A stretch of DNA of 51,152 nt from Treponema sp. (GTDB lineage: Bacteria; Spirochaetota; Spirochaetia; Treponematales; Breznakiellaceae): assembly GCA_031278095.1 (NCBI GenBank), contig JAITLC010000017.1, positions 1-51,152 of the forward strand, written 5' to 3'. The position numbers and the translations under genes were made by a program. Below the pieces are notes generated by a model, which saw nothing but the letters and a program-made list of their open reading frames with translations, did no database searches and had not been told where the DNA came from. The number at the start of each line of letters is the position of its first letter. The stretch's first letter is position 1. Positions 15,951-25,601 of this stretch are shown in pieces.

Positions 15951-17222
15951 ATGATGAATAAAAAAAGAATCGTAAGTATGATTCTGGTATCAGTTGCGGC
16001 CCTGACCCTCGGTTTAACGGAACTCCGGGCCGGGGGCAAACAAGCCGCAGGAAGCGAAAAAATGCAGCTTACCATCTGGCAGCTTAACGGCAAGCAGGAC
16101 GCCCTTGATGTACTTGTAAAGGAGTATAATGCCGCCCATCCGGAAGTCCAGATAGTTCCGTCCTACTATGACACCGATGGTATAAAAGACGCGTGCAAGG
16201 TGGCGGCCTCCTCAAAAACCCTGCCCGACATGTGGTTCAACTGGGGTGGCAGCCTCGGCGGTTTTTTTGCAGAAAACAATCTGGTCTATGATCTGAGTTC
16301 CTATGCCAAGACCAATGGTTGGGACAAGATCTTCAGCCCCGGCGCCCTGAGCCTTTGTACCCTTTCCGGTAAACTCGCTGGTTATCCCATAAGTTACAAC
16401 GTACTGGATGTTTACTACCGGAAGGATATTTTTGCCAGGTACAATCTCAAGGTTCCCGCTACCTTTGAGGAATTTGAGAATGTATGCGCCGTATTAAAGC
16501 AAAATGGAATCATCCCCATCTCCACCGGCGGCCTCTACGGCTGGCATACGATGCGTTTTGTGGAACTCCTTATAGAGCATTATGCCGGCGCCGAACTTCA
16601 TGACAAAATGAGTACCTTCCAGGTGAGTCATGATAATGAGGCAACGGTGCAGGCTCTGACCAAGTACAAGGAATTCTGCGACAAGGGCTATTTCCCTACA
16701 GGTTTTATTACAGCCTCTCCCAACGATACCCAGCTTGCGGTATTTTCAGGTCAGGCGGCCATGGACATTCAGGGCCAGTGGTATGACGGCCTGATTATCC
16801 AGGAAGGGCAGGATATGAGCCTCTATGGAACGTTTGCCTTCCCTTCGGGAGGCGGCAACAGGCTTTCCGCTTTTGCGGAGATGACCCAGTTGAATGCCGG
16901 TCTGAGCCCCGAAAAGCTTGAGGCATGTATCAAGTTCCTGGACTTCTATTTTAGTAAGGAATCTCTTGCCCGGTTTGGGCAGTATTTCAACCAGCCTTTA
17001 CCCAGACTGGATGCACAAATGCCCGGAGATCAGCCCAATGTAGCGATAATGCTTAACACCAGCAACAGAAATGGTACCTTTACCATTACCGATCAGGCGT
17101 TCCCCACCGAGATAGCCGATGAGCTTTTCCGTGTACAGGACGGTATTGCCAATAATCAGGTAACGCCGAAAGAAGGAGCCGCCAGGATCCAGGCTGCCAT
17201 TACAGCCTACCGTAAAAAGTAA
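15951..17222 (+). CDS. Sugar ABC transporter substrate-binding protein
   Basis: A 423-residue periplasmic binding protein of the family-1 (maltose-type) class, starting MMNKKRIV behind GGGAG. The signal peptide runs to about residue 26 (LTLGLTELRAGG) without a lipobox Cys, so it is probably free or weakly anchored in the periplasm. Family features are LTIWQLNGKQDALDVLVKEY at the start of the mature chain, GYPISYNVLDVYYRKDIF (the hinge and 'tentative open-close' segment) and FSGQAAMDIQGQWYDG. Two permease genes of the same orientation follow, but no ATPase gene, as is common when one MsmK-like ATPase serves many importers. The neighbouring transketolase suggests a pentose-containing substrate; this is inference. 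Confidence 0.92.
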   Translation: MMNKKRIVSMILVSVAALTLGLTELRAGGKQAAGSEKMQLTIWQLNGKQDALDVLVKEYNAAHPEVQIVPSYYDTDGIKDACKVAASSKTLPDMWFNWGGSLGGFFAENNLVYDLSSYAKTNGWDKIFSPGALSLCTLSGKLAGYPISYNVLDVYYRKDIFARYNLKVPATFEEFENVCAVLKQNGIIPISTGGLYGWHTMRFVELLIEHYAGAELHDKMSTFQVSHDNEATVQALTKYKEFCDKGYFPTGFITASPNDTQLAVFSGQAAMDIQGQWYDGLIIQEGQDMSLYGTFAFPSGGGNRLSAFAEMTQLNAGLSPEKLEACIKFLDFYFSKESLARFGQYFNQPLPRLDAQMPGDQPNVAIMLNTSNRNGTFTITDQAFPTEIADELFRVQDGIANNQVTPKEGAARIQAAITAYRKK

Positions 17223-17233
17223 AACGGATAAGC

Positions 17234-17272
17234 AGTCTGTTTATAATATGTCCGCATTATAGATAGACTCTG
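17234..17272. repeat. Family B palindrome between binding protein and permease
   Basis: CAGTCTGTTTATAAT followed by ATTATAGATAGACTCTG forms an imperfect inverted repeat in the 100-base gap between the binding-protein gene and the first permease gene. It is the short form of the family B element seen at 7485. Placed here it could lower downstream expression relative to the binding protein. Confidence 0.7.
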
Positions 17273-17322
17273 TGTAACAGGATGTCCCATGTTTTGGGTT
17301 TCCTGTTTTCACGGGAGGATTC

Positions 17323-18189
17323 ATGGCCTATAAAAAAAGACATATTACATCCTGGTTGTTTTTGCTTCCCGCCGGAGTGATCTATCTTTCAGTTGTTATC
17401 GTTCCGGTTTTTTATTCTCTGTTTATCAGTTTTTTCAAATGGAATGGGATCTCGCATCTGGAATTCGCAGGATTCTCCAATTTTATCAATCTTTTCAGGG
17501 ATCCTATTTTCCGCAAGGCAATATCAAACAATCTTATCTGGATAGTACTATCTCTTTTTGGAACCATGACATCCTCTCTGGGGCTTGCGGTCATACTTAA
17601 TAAAAATTTTTTCGGACGTACTTTTTTTCGCGGGTTCTTTTATTTTCCCGCAGTCATTGCAGGTATTGCGGTAGCCCTCATTTGGCGCTGGATATATAAT
17701 CCCAATTATGGCTTTATAAATCAGACTCTTGCCCTTATCGGCGTCAATTATCAACAGAGCTGGATATCAAGTCCCGCCGCCAGCCTCTATGCAATATTTA
17801 TTGCCGCCCTTTGGCAATCTATAGGCCAGCCAATGATCTTCTTTCTTGCGGGACTCCAAACCGTTCCCGAAGAAGTGCTGGAGGCTGCCATCATTGACGG
17901 GGCCTCCAATACAAGGCGTTTTTTTGTAATTACCATACCCATGATGAAAGAAACTTTTGTTATTGTCATTGCAAATCTCATTGTCGGGGCCATGAAGGTA
18001 TTCGATGTGATTATGGGTCTTACAGCCGGAGGGCCGAATGATGCGACACAGATGATGTCAACATATATGTATTCCCAGACTTTCCGCTATAATAATGTTG
18101 GCTATGGAACAGCCATTGCCGTTCTCATGGTAATCTTCATGATGGTGGTAATTGTCCCCTATATACGCTTTACAGCCGGCAAGGAATAG
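17323..18189 (+). CDS. Sugar ABC transporter permease (MalF/UgpA type)
   Basis: A 288-residue inner-membrane permease with six predicted helices. The ABC-coupling EAA loop is EEVLEAAIIDGASNTRRFF, near residues 185-203, matching the family pattern EAAxxDGA. N-terminal SWLFLLPAGVIYLSVVIVP is typical of the first helix. A good SD (GGGAGG) precedes ATG 17323. It pairs with the next permease, which begins just after its stop, to form the import channel for the substrate of the upstream binding protein. Confidence 0.93.
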   Translation: MAYKKRHITSWLFLLPAGVIYLSVVIVPVFYSLFISFFKWNGISHLEFAGFSNFINLFRDPIFRKAISNNLIWIVLSLFGTMTSSLGLAVILNKNFFGRTFFRGFFYFPAVIAGIAVALIWRWIYNPNYGFINQTLALIGVNYQQSWISSPAASLYAIFIAALWQSIGQPMIFFLAGLQTVPEEVLEAAIIDGASNTRRFFVITIPMMKETFVIVIANLIVGAMKVFDVIMGLTAGGPNDATQMMSTYMYSQTFRYNNVGYGTAIAVLMVIFMMVVIVPYIRFTAGKE

Positions 18190-18193
18190 AAAA

Positions 18194-19036
18194 GTGACAT
18201 ATCCTTTAATGCGGAAACAGGTAAATGCGGTATTGCGTTATTTCATTCTGATTGTCATGATGCTTCTCTGGCTTGCGCCCATCTATACCCTGATTGCTAC
18301 CGCCATAAAAAGCAAGCAGGATTTTTATAATAATGCCGGCCTTTTTGGAATACCCGATAAAATAGTCTGGAAAAATTTTCCTGACGCCTTTATTAAAGGC
18401 AGATTATTCCAGTACATGACCAACGATCTCATTATCTGTATGCTCAAGGTTCCTTTGGGAATCCTGGTGGAAGCCCTGGCGGCATTTGCAATTACGCGGC
18501 TTGATATTAAACACAAGACAGGTATATTTATATTTTTTATCATCGGTATGATGCTGCCATTCCAGACTGCATTGGTACCGATCAATGTTATCTTCAGCCG
18601 TCTAAACCTGCTCAATACATACGGAGGTCTTTTCTATGTATATGTGGGATTCGGTATCTCTTACGGTATTCTGGTTTTAAGGGGGTTTTTCAGAACCATC
18701 CCCAGGGAGCTTGACGAAGCCGCTCTTATCGACGGCTGTAATAAATTCCGGCTCTTCTGGAATATCATTATCCCCATTTCAAAACCGGCCATCGCCACCC
18801 TGGTTATTACCGATTTCCTCGCCACCTGGAATGAATACCTGCTGGCAATGGTGATCATCAACGATAATGCCAAAAAAACTGTTCCGGTGGGCCTTATGAC
18901 CTTTGTAGGTGAACACGGTACGGATTATGGTCTTCTCTGTGCGGGAGTGCTTATATCCTTACTGCCGGTCCTGGCTGTATATTTGATTTTTCAGCGCCAT
19001 TTTGTTGAGGGTCTGGCAGGATCGGTAAAACAATAG
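18194..19036 (+). CDS. Sugar ABC transporter permease (MalG type)
   Basis: A 280-residue permease, the partner of the preceding gene. Six hydrophobic helices; the EAA loop is RELDEAALIDGCNKFRLFW, with the FW and PISKPAIATL that follow in MalG-type proteins. The frame stays open further upstream inside the previous gene, but AGGAA at 18183 points to GTG 18194; ATG 18209 is a fallback. C-terminal FVEGLAGSVKQ resembles the canonical MalG ending (GLTAGGVKG). The downstream region to 19345 contains only repeats. Confidence 0.92.
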   Translation: MTYPLMRKQVNAVLRYFILIVMMLLWLAPIYTLIATAIKSKQDFYNNAGLFGIPDKIVWKNFPDAFIKGRLFQYMTNDLIICMLKVPLGILVEALAAFAITRLDIKHKTGIFIFFIIGMMLPFQTALVPINVIFSRLNLLNTYGGLFYVYVGFGISYGILVLRGFFRTIPRELDEAALIDGCNKFRLFWNIIIPISKPAIATLVITDFLATWNEYLLAMVIINDNAKKTVPVGLMTFVGEHGTDYGLLCAGVLISLLPVLAVYLIFQRHFVEGLAGSVKQ

Positions 19037-19345
19037 TAGTTTGTTGCGCTTCGCGCGTAAGACCCCGAAAAACCGCCGATCAGATGATTTTTACCCTGCA
19101 AACTGTTAAGCGGCTTTAGTCGCAAGCAGCCCATAAATTCAGAGTTTTTACGGCACAAAGCGGCGCAAAAACCTGTAATGCAGCAGGTTTATATGGAACA
19201 AACACGAAGAAAGGGGAAAACGCCGTAAAGGCTGGCTGGATGCGCTTCACTTTGTAATGGATCGTTAAAAGAGGCTGTCCCAAAAATCCGGCGATCCGGC
19301 AGGATCACCATTTTGGGACAGGCCCAAAAATCAGGAACAAAAACC
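19037..19345. repeat. Repeat-filled gap between convergent genes (families E and A)
   Basis: No coding sequence is visible in these 309 bases. A GCGCTTCGCGC mini-palindrome lies near 19047-19057. A family E unit spans 19125-19192; its copy at 41875-41945 shares CAGCCCATAAAT, a CACAAAGCGG-like core and AAAAACCTG. A family A hairpin, GAGGCTGTCCCAAAAATCC with complement CATTTTGGGACAGGCCC, spans about 19271-19325 with an inner CCGGCGATCCGG. The last may end transcription of both converging units. Confidence 0.7.
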
Positions 19346-21145
19346 CTATCCCTTCCCCAGCCTTGAGGCGGACGCAAGTACCATCAACAACGCAATGTCC
19401 CCCTGACGGACGCCGGGAATCCTGGCAGCCTGGCCTATGGTAAGTGGTTTGACTTTGGTGAGTTTCTCCTTTGATTCCGCGGAAAGGCCGGAAATGGAAT
19501 TATAGTCAAGATTTGGATCGAGTTTTACCGCATCCATCCTGGCGTTTCTCGCCGCGGCCCGCTGTTCCTTTTCGATGTAGCCGGAATACTTAAGATCCAG
19601 CGCTGCACGTTCAATCCATTCTTCAGGATAAGCCTCCATGCCCTCAAGTCCGCTTTTCCGAACGGAAACCTGTTTCTGAAGATCCTGATAGTTTTTGATC
19701 CCCCGTTCCCTGAAAAGTTCCTGTATCGTTTCCAGGGCTTCCTTCTTCCTGCAGAAACGCCGCCAGCGCTCATCATCTACAAGACCGATGTTGCGGCCCT
19801 TCGTGGTAAGCCTTGTATCGGCGGTATCGTGCCGCAGCATCAGGCGGTGTTCGGCCCGGCTTGTAAACATGCGGTAGGGTTCTTTTGTACCCAGTGTGGT
19901 AAGATCGTCCACAAGGACGCCGATATAGGCTTCGGAGCGGCCCAGCACAAGGGCTTCAAGGCCGCGCAGTTTTGCAGCCGCATTGATCCCCGCAATGAGG
20001 CCCTGGGCCGCGGCTTCCTCATAGCCGGAACTGCCGTTGGTCTGCCCCGCACAAAAAAAACCGGAAAGGCGTTTGCTTTCCAGGGTGGGGTAGAGATCCT
20101 GCGGATCAAGGTAATCGTACTCCACCGCATAGGCAGGGCGCACAATCTCCGTCTGTTCAAGGCCTGCAATGCTGCGGATAAAATCATGCTGTACGTCTTC
20201 CGGCAGGGAACTGGAAAGACCGTTGAGGTACATTTCATGCGTGTAGAGTCCTTCGGGCTCCACAAAAACATGGTGCCGCTCCCTTTCCGGAAAACGGATC
20301 ACCTTGTCTTCAATCGAAGGACAGTAACGCGGGCCTGCGCCCTGTATTTTCCCTCCGTAAAGGGGGGAACGGCTTATGTTTGCACGGATAATGTCATGGG
20401 TTTTTGTGTTGGTATAGGTGATCCAGCAGGGAAGAAGGGAGAGCGGGGGACGGAATTTGAAGGCAGGATCGATGTCAAAGGAGAAACTTTGAGGATCTTC
20501 GCCGTCCTGTTTTTCCATTTTGCTGTAGTCGATACTGCTGCCGGTAATGCGGGCAGGCGTTCCGGTTTTGAGCCGGCCCATGGGGAAACCAAGCCTGCGG
20601 AGACTCTGCCCCAGGCCAAGGGCGGCTTCCTCTCCCAGCCTCCCTTCGGGAGCATCGTAGTCACCGATGAAGATCTTCCCCTCCATAAAAGTGCCGGATG
20701 CCAGAATCACTGTTTTTGCGTTTATCCGCCTTCCCCGCAGAGTAACAACGCCGCGTACCGCATTGTCCGTTAACAGGTCAACAACTGTGTCCATCATGAT
20801 CGATATGCCTTTCTGCATTTCCAGAGCCTGCCGGGCCGCCGTCTGATAGGCCTGTTTATCCGCCTGGGCCCTGGGAGCCTGGACTGCCGGGCCCCGTGAA
20901 CGGTTGAGCAGGCGGTACTGGATCATTGTTTTGTCGATAAGTTTTCCCATCTGGCCGCCCAGCGCGTCGAGTTCCCGGACGAGGTTTCCCTTGGCAAGGC
21001 CGCCCACCGCGGGATTGCAGGAGAGCGCTCCGATACGGTCGGGGTTTTGGGTGATGAGCAGCGTGGAACAGCCAAGCCGGGCGCAGGCAAGGGAAGCCTC
21101 AATCCCCGCATGGCCCCCGCCGATGACGATACAATCGTAACCCAT
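19346..21145 (-). CDS. mnmG: tRNA uridine-34 5-carboxymethylaminomethyl modification enzyme MnmG
   Basis: A 599-residue protein with the full MnmG (GidA) signature set. The FAD-binding [10 protein letters not shown] lies at residues 8-17, [17 protein letters not shown] near 43, and RTGTPARI-like [10 protein letters not shown] near 200. [11 protein letters not shown] and [12 protein letters not shown] follow, with [16 protein letters not shown] later. It is slightly shorter than the usual 620-630 residues but complete. With MnmE it installs cmnm5U (or nm5U) at the wobble position of several tRNAs, using FAD, methylene-THF and glycine or ammonium. Its partner mnmE is present at 24112-25557, also on the minus strand but not adjacent. 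ATG 21145 is the first start. It lies divergent from the MATE gene. Confidence 0.97.
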   Translation of the reverse strand: MGYDCIVIGGGHAGIEASLACARLGCSTLLITQNPDRIGALSCNPAVGGLAKGNLVRELDALGGQMGKLIDKTMIQYRLLNRSRGPAVQAPRAQADKQAYQTAARQALEMQKGISIMMDTVVDLLTDNAVRGVVTLRGRRINAKTVILASGTFMEGKIFIGDYDAPEGRLGEEAALGLGQSLRRLGFPMGRLKTGTPARITGSSIDYSKMEKQDGEDPQSFSFDIDPAFKFRPPLSLLPCWITYTNTKTHDIIRANISRSPLYGGKIQGAGPRYCPSIEDKVIRFPERERHHVFVEPEGLYTHEMYLNGLSSSLPEDVQHDFIRSIAGLEQTEIVRPAYAVEYDYLDPQDLYPTLESKRLSGFFCAGQTNGSSGYEEAAAQGLIAGINAAAKLRGLEALVLGRSEAYIGVLVDDLTTLGTKEPYRMFTSRAEHRLMLRHDTADTRLTTKGRNIGLVDDERWRRFCRKKEALETIQELFRERGIKNYQDLQKQVSVRKSGLEGMEAYPEEWIERAALDLKYSGYIEKEQRAAARNARMDAVKLDPNLDYNSISGLSAESKEKLTKVKPLTIGQAARIPGVRQGDIALLMVLASASRLGKG

Positions 21146-21244
21146 AGCGCAAGTTTAATTGGTGGTGTACACTCTGGCAATATATGCGGCCTTCGGCCCC
21201 GAAATGAGGATTTGGTTATATGCGCTGTAAGGAGCGGCTTGTAC

Positions 21245-22582
21245 ATGGGCGTCGAAGATAAATACAGCCTCACCGAAGGCGGCATAATCAAAAAGCTTCT
21301 CTTCATCGCCATCCCGATCATGGGGAACCAGTTTCTGCAGATGGCCTACAATCTCACCGATATGTTCTGGCTGGGGAGGCTTGGCAGCGAGGCGGTTGCG
21401 GCCTCCGGCGCCGCAGGCATGTTCATGTGGCTTTCCTTCGGTTTCATGCTCATAGGCAGGATGGGGGCGGAGATAGGAATTTCCCAGTCCCTGGGCCGGG
21501 GAGACAAAAAGGCCGCCCTGGCCTATTTTCACAATGCCTTTATCATCGCCGCAATTCTCGGTGTTTTTTATGCACTCTGCATGATAGTGTTCAGACGGGA
21601 GTTGATCGGTTTCTTCCGCTTCCGGGAAACCGGGGTGACCGAAAACGGCATTACCTATCTGCTCATCGTTTCCGCCATGATGCCCCTGAGTTTTATCGGT
21701 ATCGTCATCGGAGGCGCTTTTCAGGCGGCGGGGAATTCGAGAACCCCCTTCATCATGGTTGCCGTCGGGGTTGTTACCAATGTGATTCTTGATCCCGTTT
21801 TTATCATCGTATTGGGGATGGGGGTGAGAGGAGCGGCCCTGGCAACGATCCTGTCGCAGTTTTTTTCGTTCTTTGTGAATATGGGCGCAATATTCCTGCT
21901 GCGGATTAAACCCTTTGGAGGCTTCTCTTTCAGACTGCGGTTTGATAAGGAAAAGACCATTCAGATTTTCAAGTGGGCCGTTCCCATAGGACTTGAGAAC
22001 ATTTTCTTTTGCTTTCTTTCCATGGTAACAAGCCGCATCGAAGCAGGCTTCGGCGCCAACGCCGTGGCCGCAAGCCGGATTGGATCTCAGGTAGAATCAC
22101 TGTCATGGCTTATCGGTGCAGGTTTCGGTTCCGCACTGGTTGCCTTTATCGGTCAGAATTACGGGGCCGGCAAGCAGGAACGGATCGATCGTGTTGTGCG
22201 TCTTTCCGCAGTTATCATGTCAGTCTGGGGCCTTTTTGTAATGGCCTTCCTCTGGATTGCAGGCCGCTATGTCTTTGCCCTGTTTCTTCCGGCGCCGGAA
22301 ATGATGGCGCTGGGCATCCCCTATCTGCGCATCCTTTCGTTCTGCCAGCTTGCCATGAACATTGAAGCCGTAGGCTCAGGCGCATTCAAGGGCACAGGAC
22401 GAACCATAGAGCCTTCAATCGTGGTGATTGCTACCAACGCCATAAAGCCGGCGCTGGCGTTCCTCCTGTCCCGTACAAGCCTGGGCCTTTACGGTATCTG
22501 GATAGGAATTGTAATCTCTGCAAACCTGCGGGGAATCTGGATGAATATATGGTATGCCGCGGCCCGCCGGAAAAAATTTTAA
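21245..22582 (+). CDS. MATE-family multidrug/cation exporter
   Basis: A 445-residue twelve-helix membrane protein of the MATE (NorM/DinF-like) class. Characteristic stretches include IAIPIMGNQFLQMAYNLTDM near the start, GRMGAEIGISQSLGRGDKK, and in the second half VAASRIGSQVESLSWLIGAGF and QNYGAGKQERIDR. The two halves show the internal repeat typical of the family. ATG 21245 follows AAGGAG at 21228-21233; a TTG two codons earlier is also possible. It would export cationic drugs or metabolites against Na+ or H+. It is divergent from mnmG with an unremarkable 99-base gap. It does not appear to be in an operon with the following methyltransferase, which has its own promoter. Confidence 0.92.
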   Translation: MGVEDKYSLTEGGIIKKLLFIAIPIMGNQFLQMAYNLTDMFWLGRLGSEAVAASGAAGMFMWLSFGFMLIGRMGAEIGISQSLGRGDKKAALAYFHNAFIIAAILGVFYALCMIVFRRELIGFFRFRETGVTENGITYLLIVSAMMPLSFIGIVIGGAFQAAGNSRTPFIMVAVGVVTNVILDPVFIIVLGMGVRGAALATILSQFFSFFVNMGAIFLLRIKPFGGFSFRLRFDKEKTIQIFKWAVPIGLENIFFCFLSMVTSRIEAGFGANAVAASRIGSQVESLSWLIGAGFGSALVAFIGQNYGAGKQERIDRVVRLSAVIMSVWGLFVMAFLWIAGRYVFALFLPAPEMMALGIPYLRILSFCQLAMNIEAVGSGAFKGTGRTIEPSIVVIATNAIKPALAFLLSRTSLGLYGIWIGIVISANLRGIWMNIWYAAARRKKF

Positions 22583-22653
22583 ATTTAACCGGGATGAGGC
22601 TGTTTCAAAACTTCAGTAGTCTTTTTTTAAAAAAATTGCGGTGGCGAAGCCAT

Positions 22654-22699
22654 AAAACCGGCGTAAAGCCACCGCCTTTAGTGGTGGATAGCCGGTTTT
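22654..22699. terminator. Nested hairpin downstream of MATE gene
   Basis: AAAACCGGC at 22654-22662 pairs with GCCGGTTTT at 22691-22699, and inside it CCACC pairs with GGTGG. The outer arm's A/T ends give a terminator-like profile on either strand. A partial family A word, GAGGCTGTTTCAAAAC, precedes it at about 22595. Confidence 0.5.
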
Positions 22700-22800
22700 A
22701 AACAATTTCTGTTTACCAGGGCCGGCTCCCGGCTTGATTACACCAAAAACACTGTTATGTGTCATTTTTTTGAATTTCTTGTGAACCGGTATAAAAAACA

Positions 22801-22828
22801 TTGACAAAAATAAAAAATAGAATATAAT
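22801..22828 (+). promoter_or_regulatory. Consensus sigma-70 promoter for methyltransferase
   Basis: A perfect TTGACA at 22801-22806 and a perfect TATAAT at 22823-22828 with a 16-base A-rich spacer. It lies 39 bases before the ATG of the broken methyltransferase gene and stands out as the best promoter match in the window. Confidence 0.75.
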
Positions 22829-22866
22829 CTGAGGAATACTTGACAAAAGGAAGGATTTGATATATA

Positions 22867-23648
22867 ATGAACGGGCAATATAGTGAAGATAACCGGCATA
22901 TAGATTTTGAAACAGAAAGGGTGGTACGGGAAAAGGAGTGGCATAATCAGGCATTTGGAACTGATATACGTTCTTCCATGGAAAAATACTATTCGGTAAC
23001 CGCCGAAGTTAGTAAAAAATTTAAAGAATTACTTTTTGAAAAATTGGATAATAATACAATATTTCTTGATTATGGCTGCGGTACCGGTTCCGCTTCAATA
23101 GAAATTTTTGATAAAATAAAAAAATGTGTTGGCATTGACATATCCGAGGCGAGGATCGAACAGGCAAGATTAGGGGCAAAGGATAGAAATATAAAAAACA
23201 TTGAATTTTTTGTGATGGATGCGATGAACACGGTATTTAACGATGAACAATTTGATGTTATACAAGGTTCGGCGATATTGCATCATTTGAATCTGGAATT
23301 AAGTTTAACAGAAATAAAAAGAATATTAAAATCTGATGGCAGTGCCTTTTTTTGGAGCCGCTTGACACAAATCCAATAATAACTTTATACCGTAGATTAA
23401 CACCCGAAGCAAGAACCCCCGATGAACAACCATTGCGTAAAAAAGATATAAAGATGATAAAAACTATTTTTCCAAACACAAAAATATATTATTATTCTTT
23501 TTGTACATTATTTGCGGTGCCTTTTCGTACGTTAAAAAAATTTTCTGCAATATTGACTATATTTGCTTTTTTTGATAGACTAATATTAAATCAACGGAGT
23601 CCGTTGAAATGGCTGGTATGGATTTGTATATTGGAATTAAAAAAATAA
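22867..23648 (+). pseudogene. Class I SAM-dependent methyltransferase with a frameshift in a T tract
   Basis: Two overlapping frames make one protein of about 260 residues. The first (22867-23379) holds the SAM-binding motif FLDYGCGTGSASIEIF, acidic GIDISEARIEQAR, and the post-motif IQGSAILHHLNLE, as in ubiE/class I enzymes acting on small molecules. At the run of seven T at 23347-23353 the frame is lost; one added T would continue SDGSAFF into LEPLDTNPIITLYRRLTPEA and on to a stop at 23646-23648. The gene is far more AT-rich and lysine-rich than its neighbours, suggesting recent acquisition. The shift could be a fixed mutation or reversible slippage. Target unknown. The strong upstream promoter suggests it is, or was recently, expressed. 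Confidence 0.75.
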
Positions 23649-24111
23649 ATAAAAGCAGGAAGAACGGCGCATAACAGGATTGTTTATGCCTTTTTGTCTT
23701 GCAGGCCGGGCCGGCAGGTAGTTTGGGCTGCGTTTTGGCCGGGTCATTCCGTTGCGCTCCATTTCCGCTTTTTGATTCGCGGGCCTGGGTTCATACCCCG
23801 GATCTTGCCCCTGGGTATCTTCGTTTGCCTCAGGGGCTAAACCTGGCCCGCAGAATAACCGCAGACAGACATTCCACCACAAAAGAGGATCACGAACCAC
23901 ATAAACGGAGCCTGTCGTATGTTGTTTTTTTCCGGATCATCCCCGGAAAATTGGCGTACTTTTGCACGAACCTCACAAACTTTTGCTTCGATAGCCATGA
24001 TCTTATCAGATTTTTCTTTGTTCGTGTGGTTTGTGGTTAAATTTCTTTCATTTTGTGGGTCAAGTTCAGCCCAGGGGCCCGGGGTATGAACCCCGCCTGC
24101 GAATCAATCTG
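23649..24111. repeat. Gap with GC-rich family F repeats
   Basis: No convincing gene in 463 bases; short frames here lack codon bias or motifs. A GC-rich inverted repeat spans 23774-23856 (ATTCGCGGGCCTGGGTT against AACCTGGCCCGCAGAAT). A related copy in the opposite direction lies at 24066-24107 (CCCGGGGTATGAACCCCG core), next to the end of mnmE. A third copy is at 41990-42060 and a fragment at about 34664. The stretch 23880-24050 between the first two shows nothing I can interpret. Confidence 0.6.
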
Positions 24112-25557
24112 CTACTTTCCGACACAGAATGTGCTGAACATGAGTTCCAGCATGTCCGCGCTTGACACTTCGCCCGTGATCTCTCCCAGCGCGTTTACCG
24201 CTTCCCGAAGGCAGGGGGCTATGAGATCCAGGGCTTCATGCTGTTTGGCAAGATTCAGGGCTTCATTCAGGGAGGCAAGGGCGCTGTCCACAAGGTCTTT
24301 CTGCCGCAGGGTTCCCAGACCCGTGCCTTCGGTTTCCGCGGCTTCTCCCGCAGTATCCCTGAGTGCCCCGGCAATGGCCGCCAAAAGCTCCGTCATGCCT
24401 TCTCCGGTCCTGGCGCTGAAGGGAAGCGGCCTTAGCGGAGTTCCATATGATTTATCATTTGCAGTTTCAGGTACGGAAACTTTTTCTTCAAAGATCATGT
24501 TTTCAAGTGCCTTCGCCCTGTCAAGCTTGTTCCACAGAACTATTGTTGTTTTTCCAGGATGCAGAAAATTCAGGTCATCTTCCTGCAGCCCCCTTTCCCC
24601 GTCGATTACATAGATAAGCAGATCCGCACTCTCAAGCAGTTCACGGCTGCGTTCAACACCGGCCCTTTCCGCCGGGTCACCGGAATTGCGGAGCCCTGCC
24701 GTATCAATAAGCCGTACCGGTATGCCTTCAATGGAGAGCCACGCCTCTATCCAGTCCCTGGTGGTACCGGGAATCTCCGTAACGATGGAACGTTCCTCCC
24801 TGAGGAGCAGGTTGAAGACGCTCGATTTTCCCGCATTGGGAAGACCTGCAATAACAGCCAGTGCCCCGTCCTGATAGAGCCGTTCCCGCCGCCATGAAAG
24901 GGATAGCTTTTGAAGCCTCCCCCCGGCTTCTTCCGCTTTCTCTCTGCCGGGAAAGGCGCCTGCGGCCTCCCCCGCGGCGGCATCCGCCTCATCCTCCGAA
25001 TAGTCAAGGTACAATTCAGTTTCGGCAAGGACATCCAGGAGAAGTTTCTTTATGCCGTTTATCTCATCTTCAAGAACACCCAAAAGCCTTCCGACAGCAT
25101 TACTGCGGCCGCGGTCTGTTTTTGCGGAAACAAGTTCCATCACCGATTCGGAACGGGAAAGATCTATCTTGCCGTTCATAAAAGCCCGGAAACTGAATTC
25201 CCCGGGAAGCGCGTCCCGGAAACCCGAACGGCGGAGCGCCGCCAGTACCGCAGTGGAAGCAATGCCTCCGTGACAGGAAATTTCAAGGCTGTCTTCGCCG
25301 GTATAGGAAGCAGGAGCGCGGTAAACCGAAACCATAACTTCGTCAACCTTGCCGCCTTGCTCCCCGGTTGGGTGTTCGAGTATCCAGCCGTGAACAATGG
25401 TATTGCCGGGAGAGCGGAGGAGTTTTTCCGGCCTTGAAAACACCTCTGCCGCAGCCTCTATGGAACCTTTCCCGCTTAAGCGGATCAAAGTCAGGGCGCC
25501 TTTACCCGGAGGAGTCGCAACAGCGGCTATGAGATCGTCATGTACATAAGAATTCAT
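24112..25557 (-). CDS. mnmE: tRNA modification GTPase MnmE
   Basis: A 481-residue protein with the three MnmE (TrmE/ThdF) parts. The N-terminal formyl-THF-binding domain starts DDLIAAVATPPGKGALTLIR and includes PGEFSFRAFMNGKIDLS. A helical domain is interrupted by the G domain: G1 GLPNAGKSS, G2/G3 TTRD and DTAGLR, G4 NKLD. The chain ends FSTFCVGK, preserving the C-x-G-K tail whose Cys is needed for the modification. I placed the start at ATG 25557, behind AGGAACAGG, discarding a 40-residue unconserved leader. It works with MnmG to modify U34 of tRNAs. The upstream PAP2 gene ends 44 bases before this start on the same strand. Confidence 0.97.
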   Translation of the reverse strand: MNSYVHDDLIAAVATPPGKGALTLIRLSGKGSIEAAAEVFSRPEKLLRSPGNTIVHGWILEHPTGEQGGKVDEVMVSVYRAPASYTGEDSLEISCHGGIASTAVLAALRRSGFRDALPGEFSFRAFMNGKIDLSRSESVMELVSAKTDRGRSNAVGRLLGVLEDEINGIKKLLLDVLAETELYLDYSEDEADAAAGEAAGAFPGREKAEEAGGRLQKLSLSWRRERLYQDGALAVIAGLPNAGKSSVFNLLLREERSIVTEIPGTTRDWIEAWLSIEGIPVRLIDTAGLRNSGDPAERAGVERSRELLESADLLIYVIDGERGLQEDDLNFLHPGKTTIVLWNKLDRAKALENMIFEEKVSVPETANDKSYGTPLRPLPFSARTGEGMTELLAAIAGALRDTAGEAAETEGTGLGTLRQKDLVDSALASLNEALNLAKQHEALDLIAPCLREAVNALGEITGEVSSADMLELMFSTFCVGK

Positions 25558-25601
25558 GCCTGTTCCTGAGGGGGGCCATACGGCAAAGCTTCCGGTATGA
25601 C

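Noticed and set aside
19829-20773. 314-codon plus-strand frame
   Set aside because: Antisense to mnmG, whose motifs are complete on the other strand; no recognisable domain or SD.
23774-23856. GGGTTCATACCCC core considered as a tRNA T-arm
   Set aside because: No acceptor stem, anticodon or D-arm could be fitted around it.
23637-23900. 87-codon minus-strand frame after the methyltransferase
   Set aside because: Falls on a family F repeat, is Pro/Arg-rich and has no motif.
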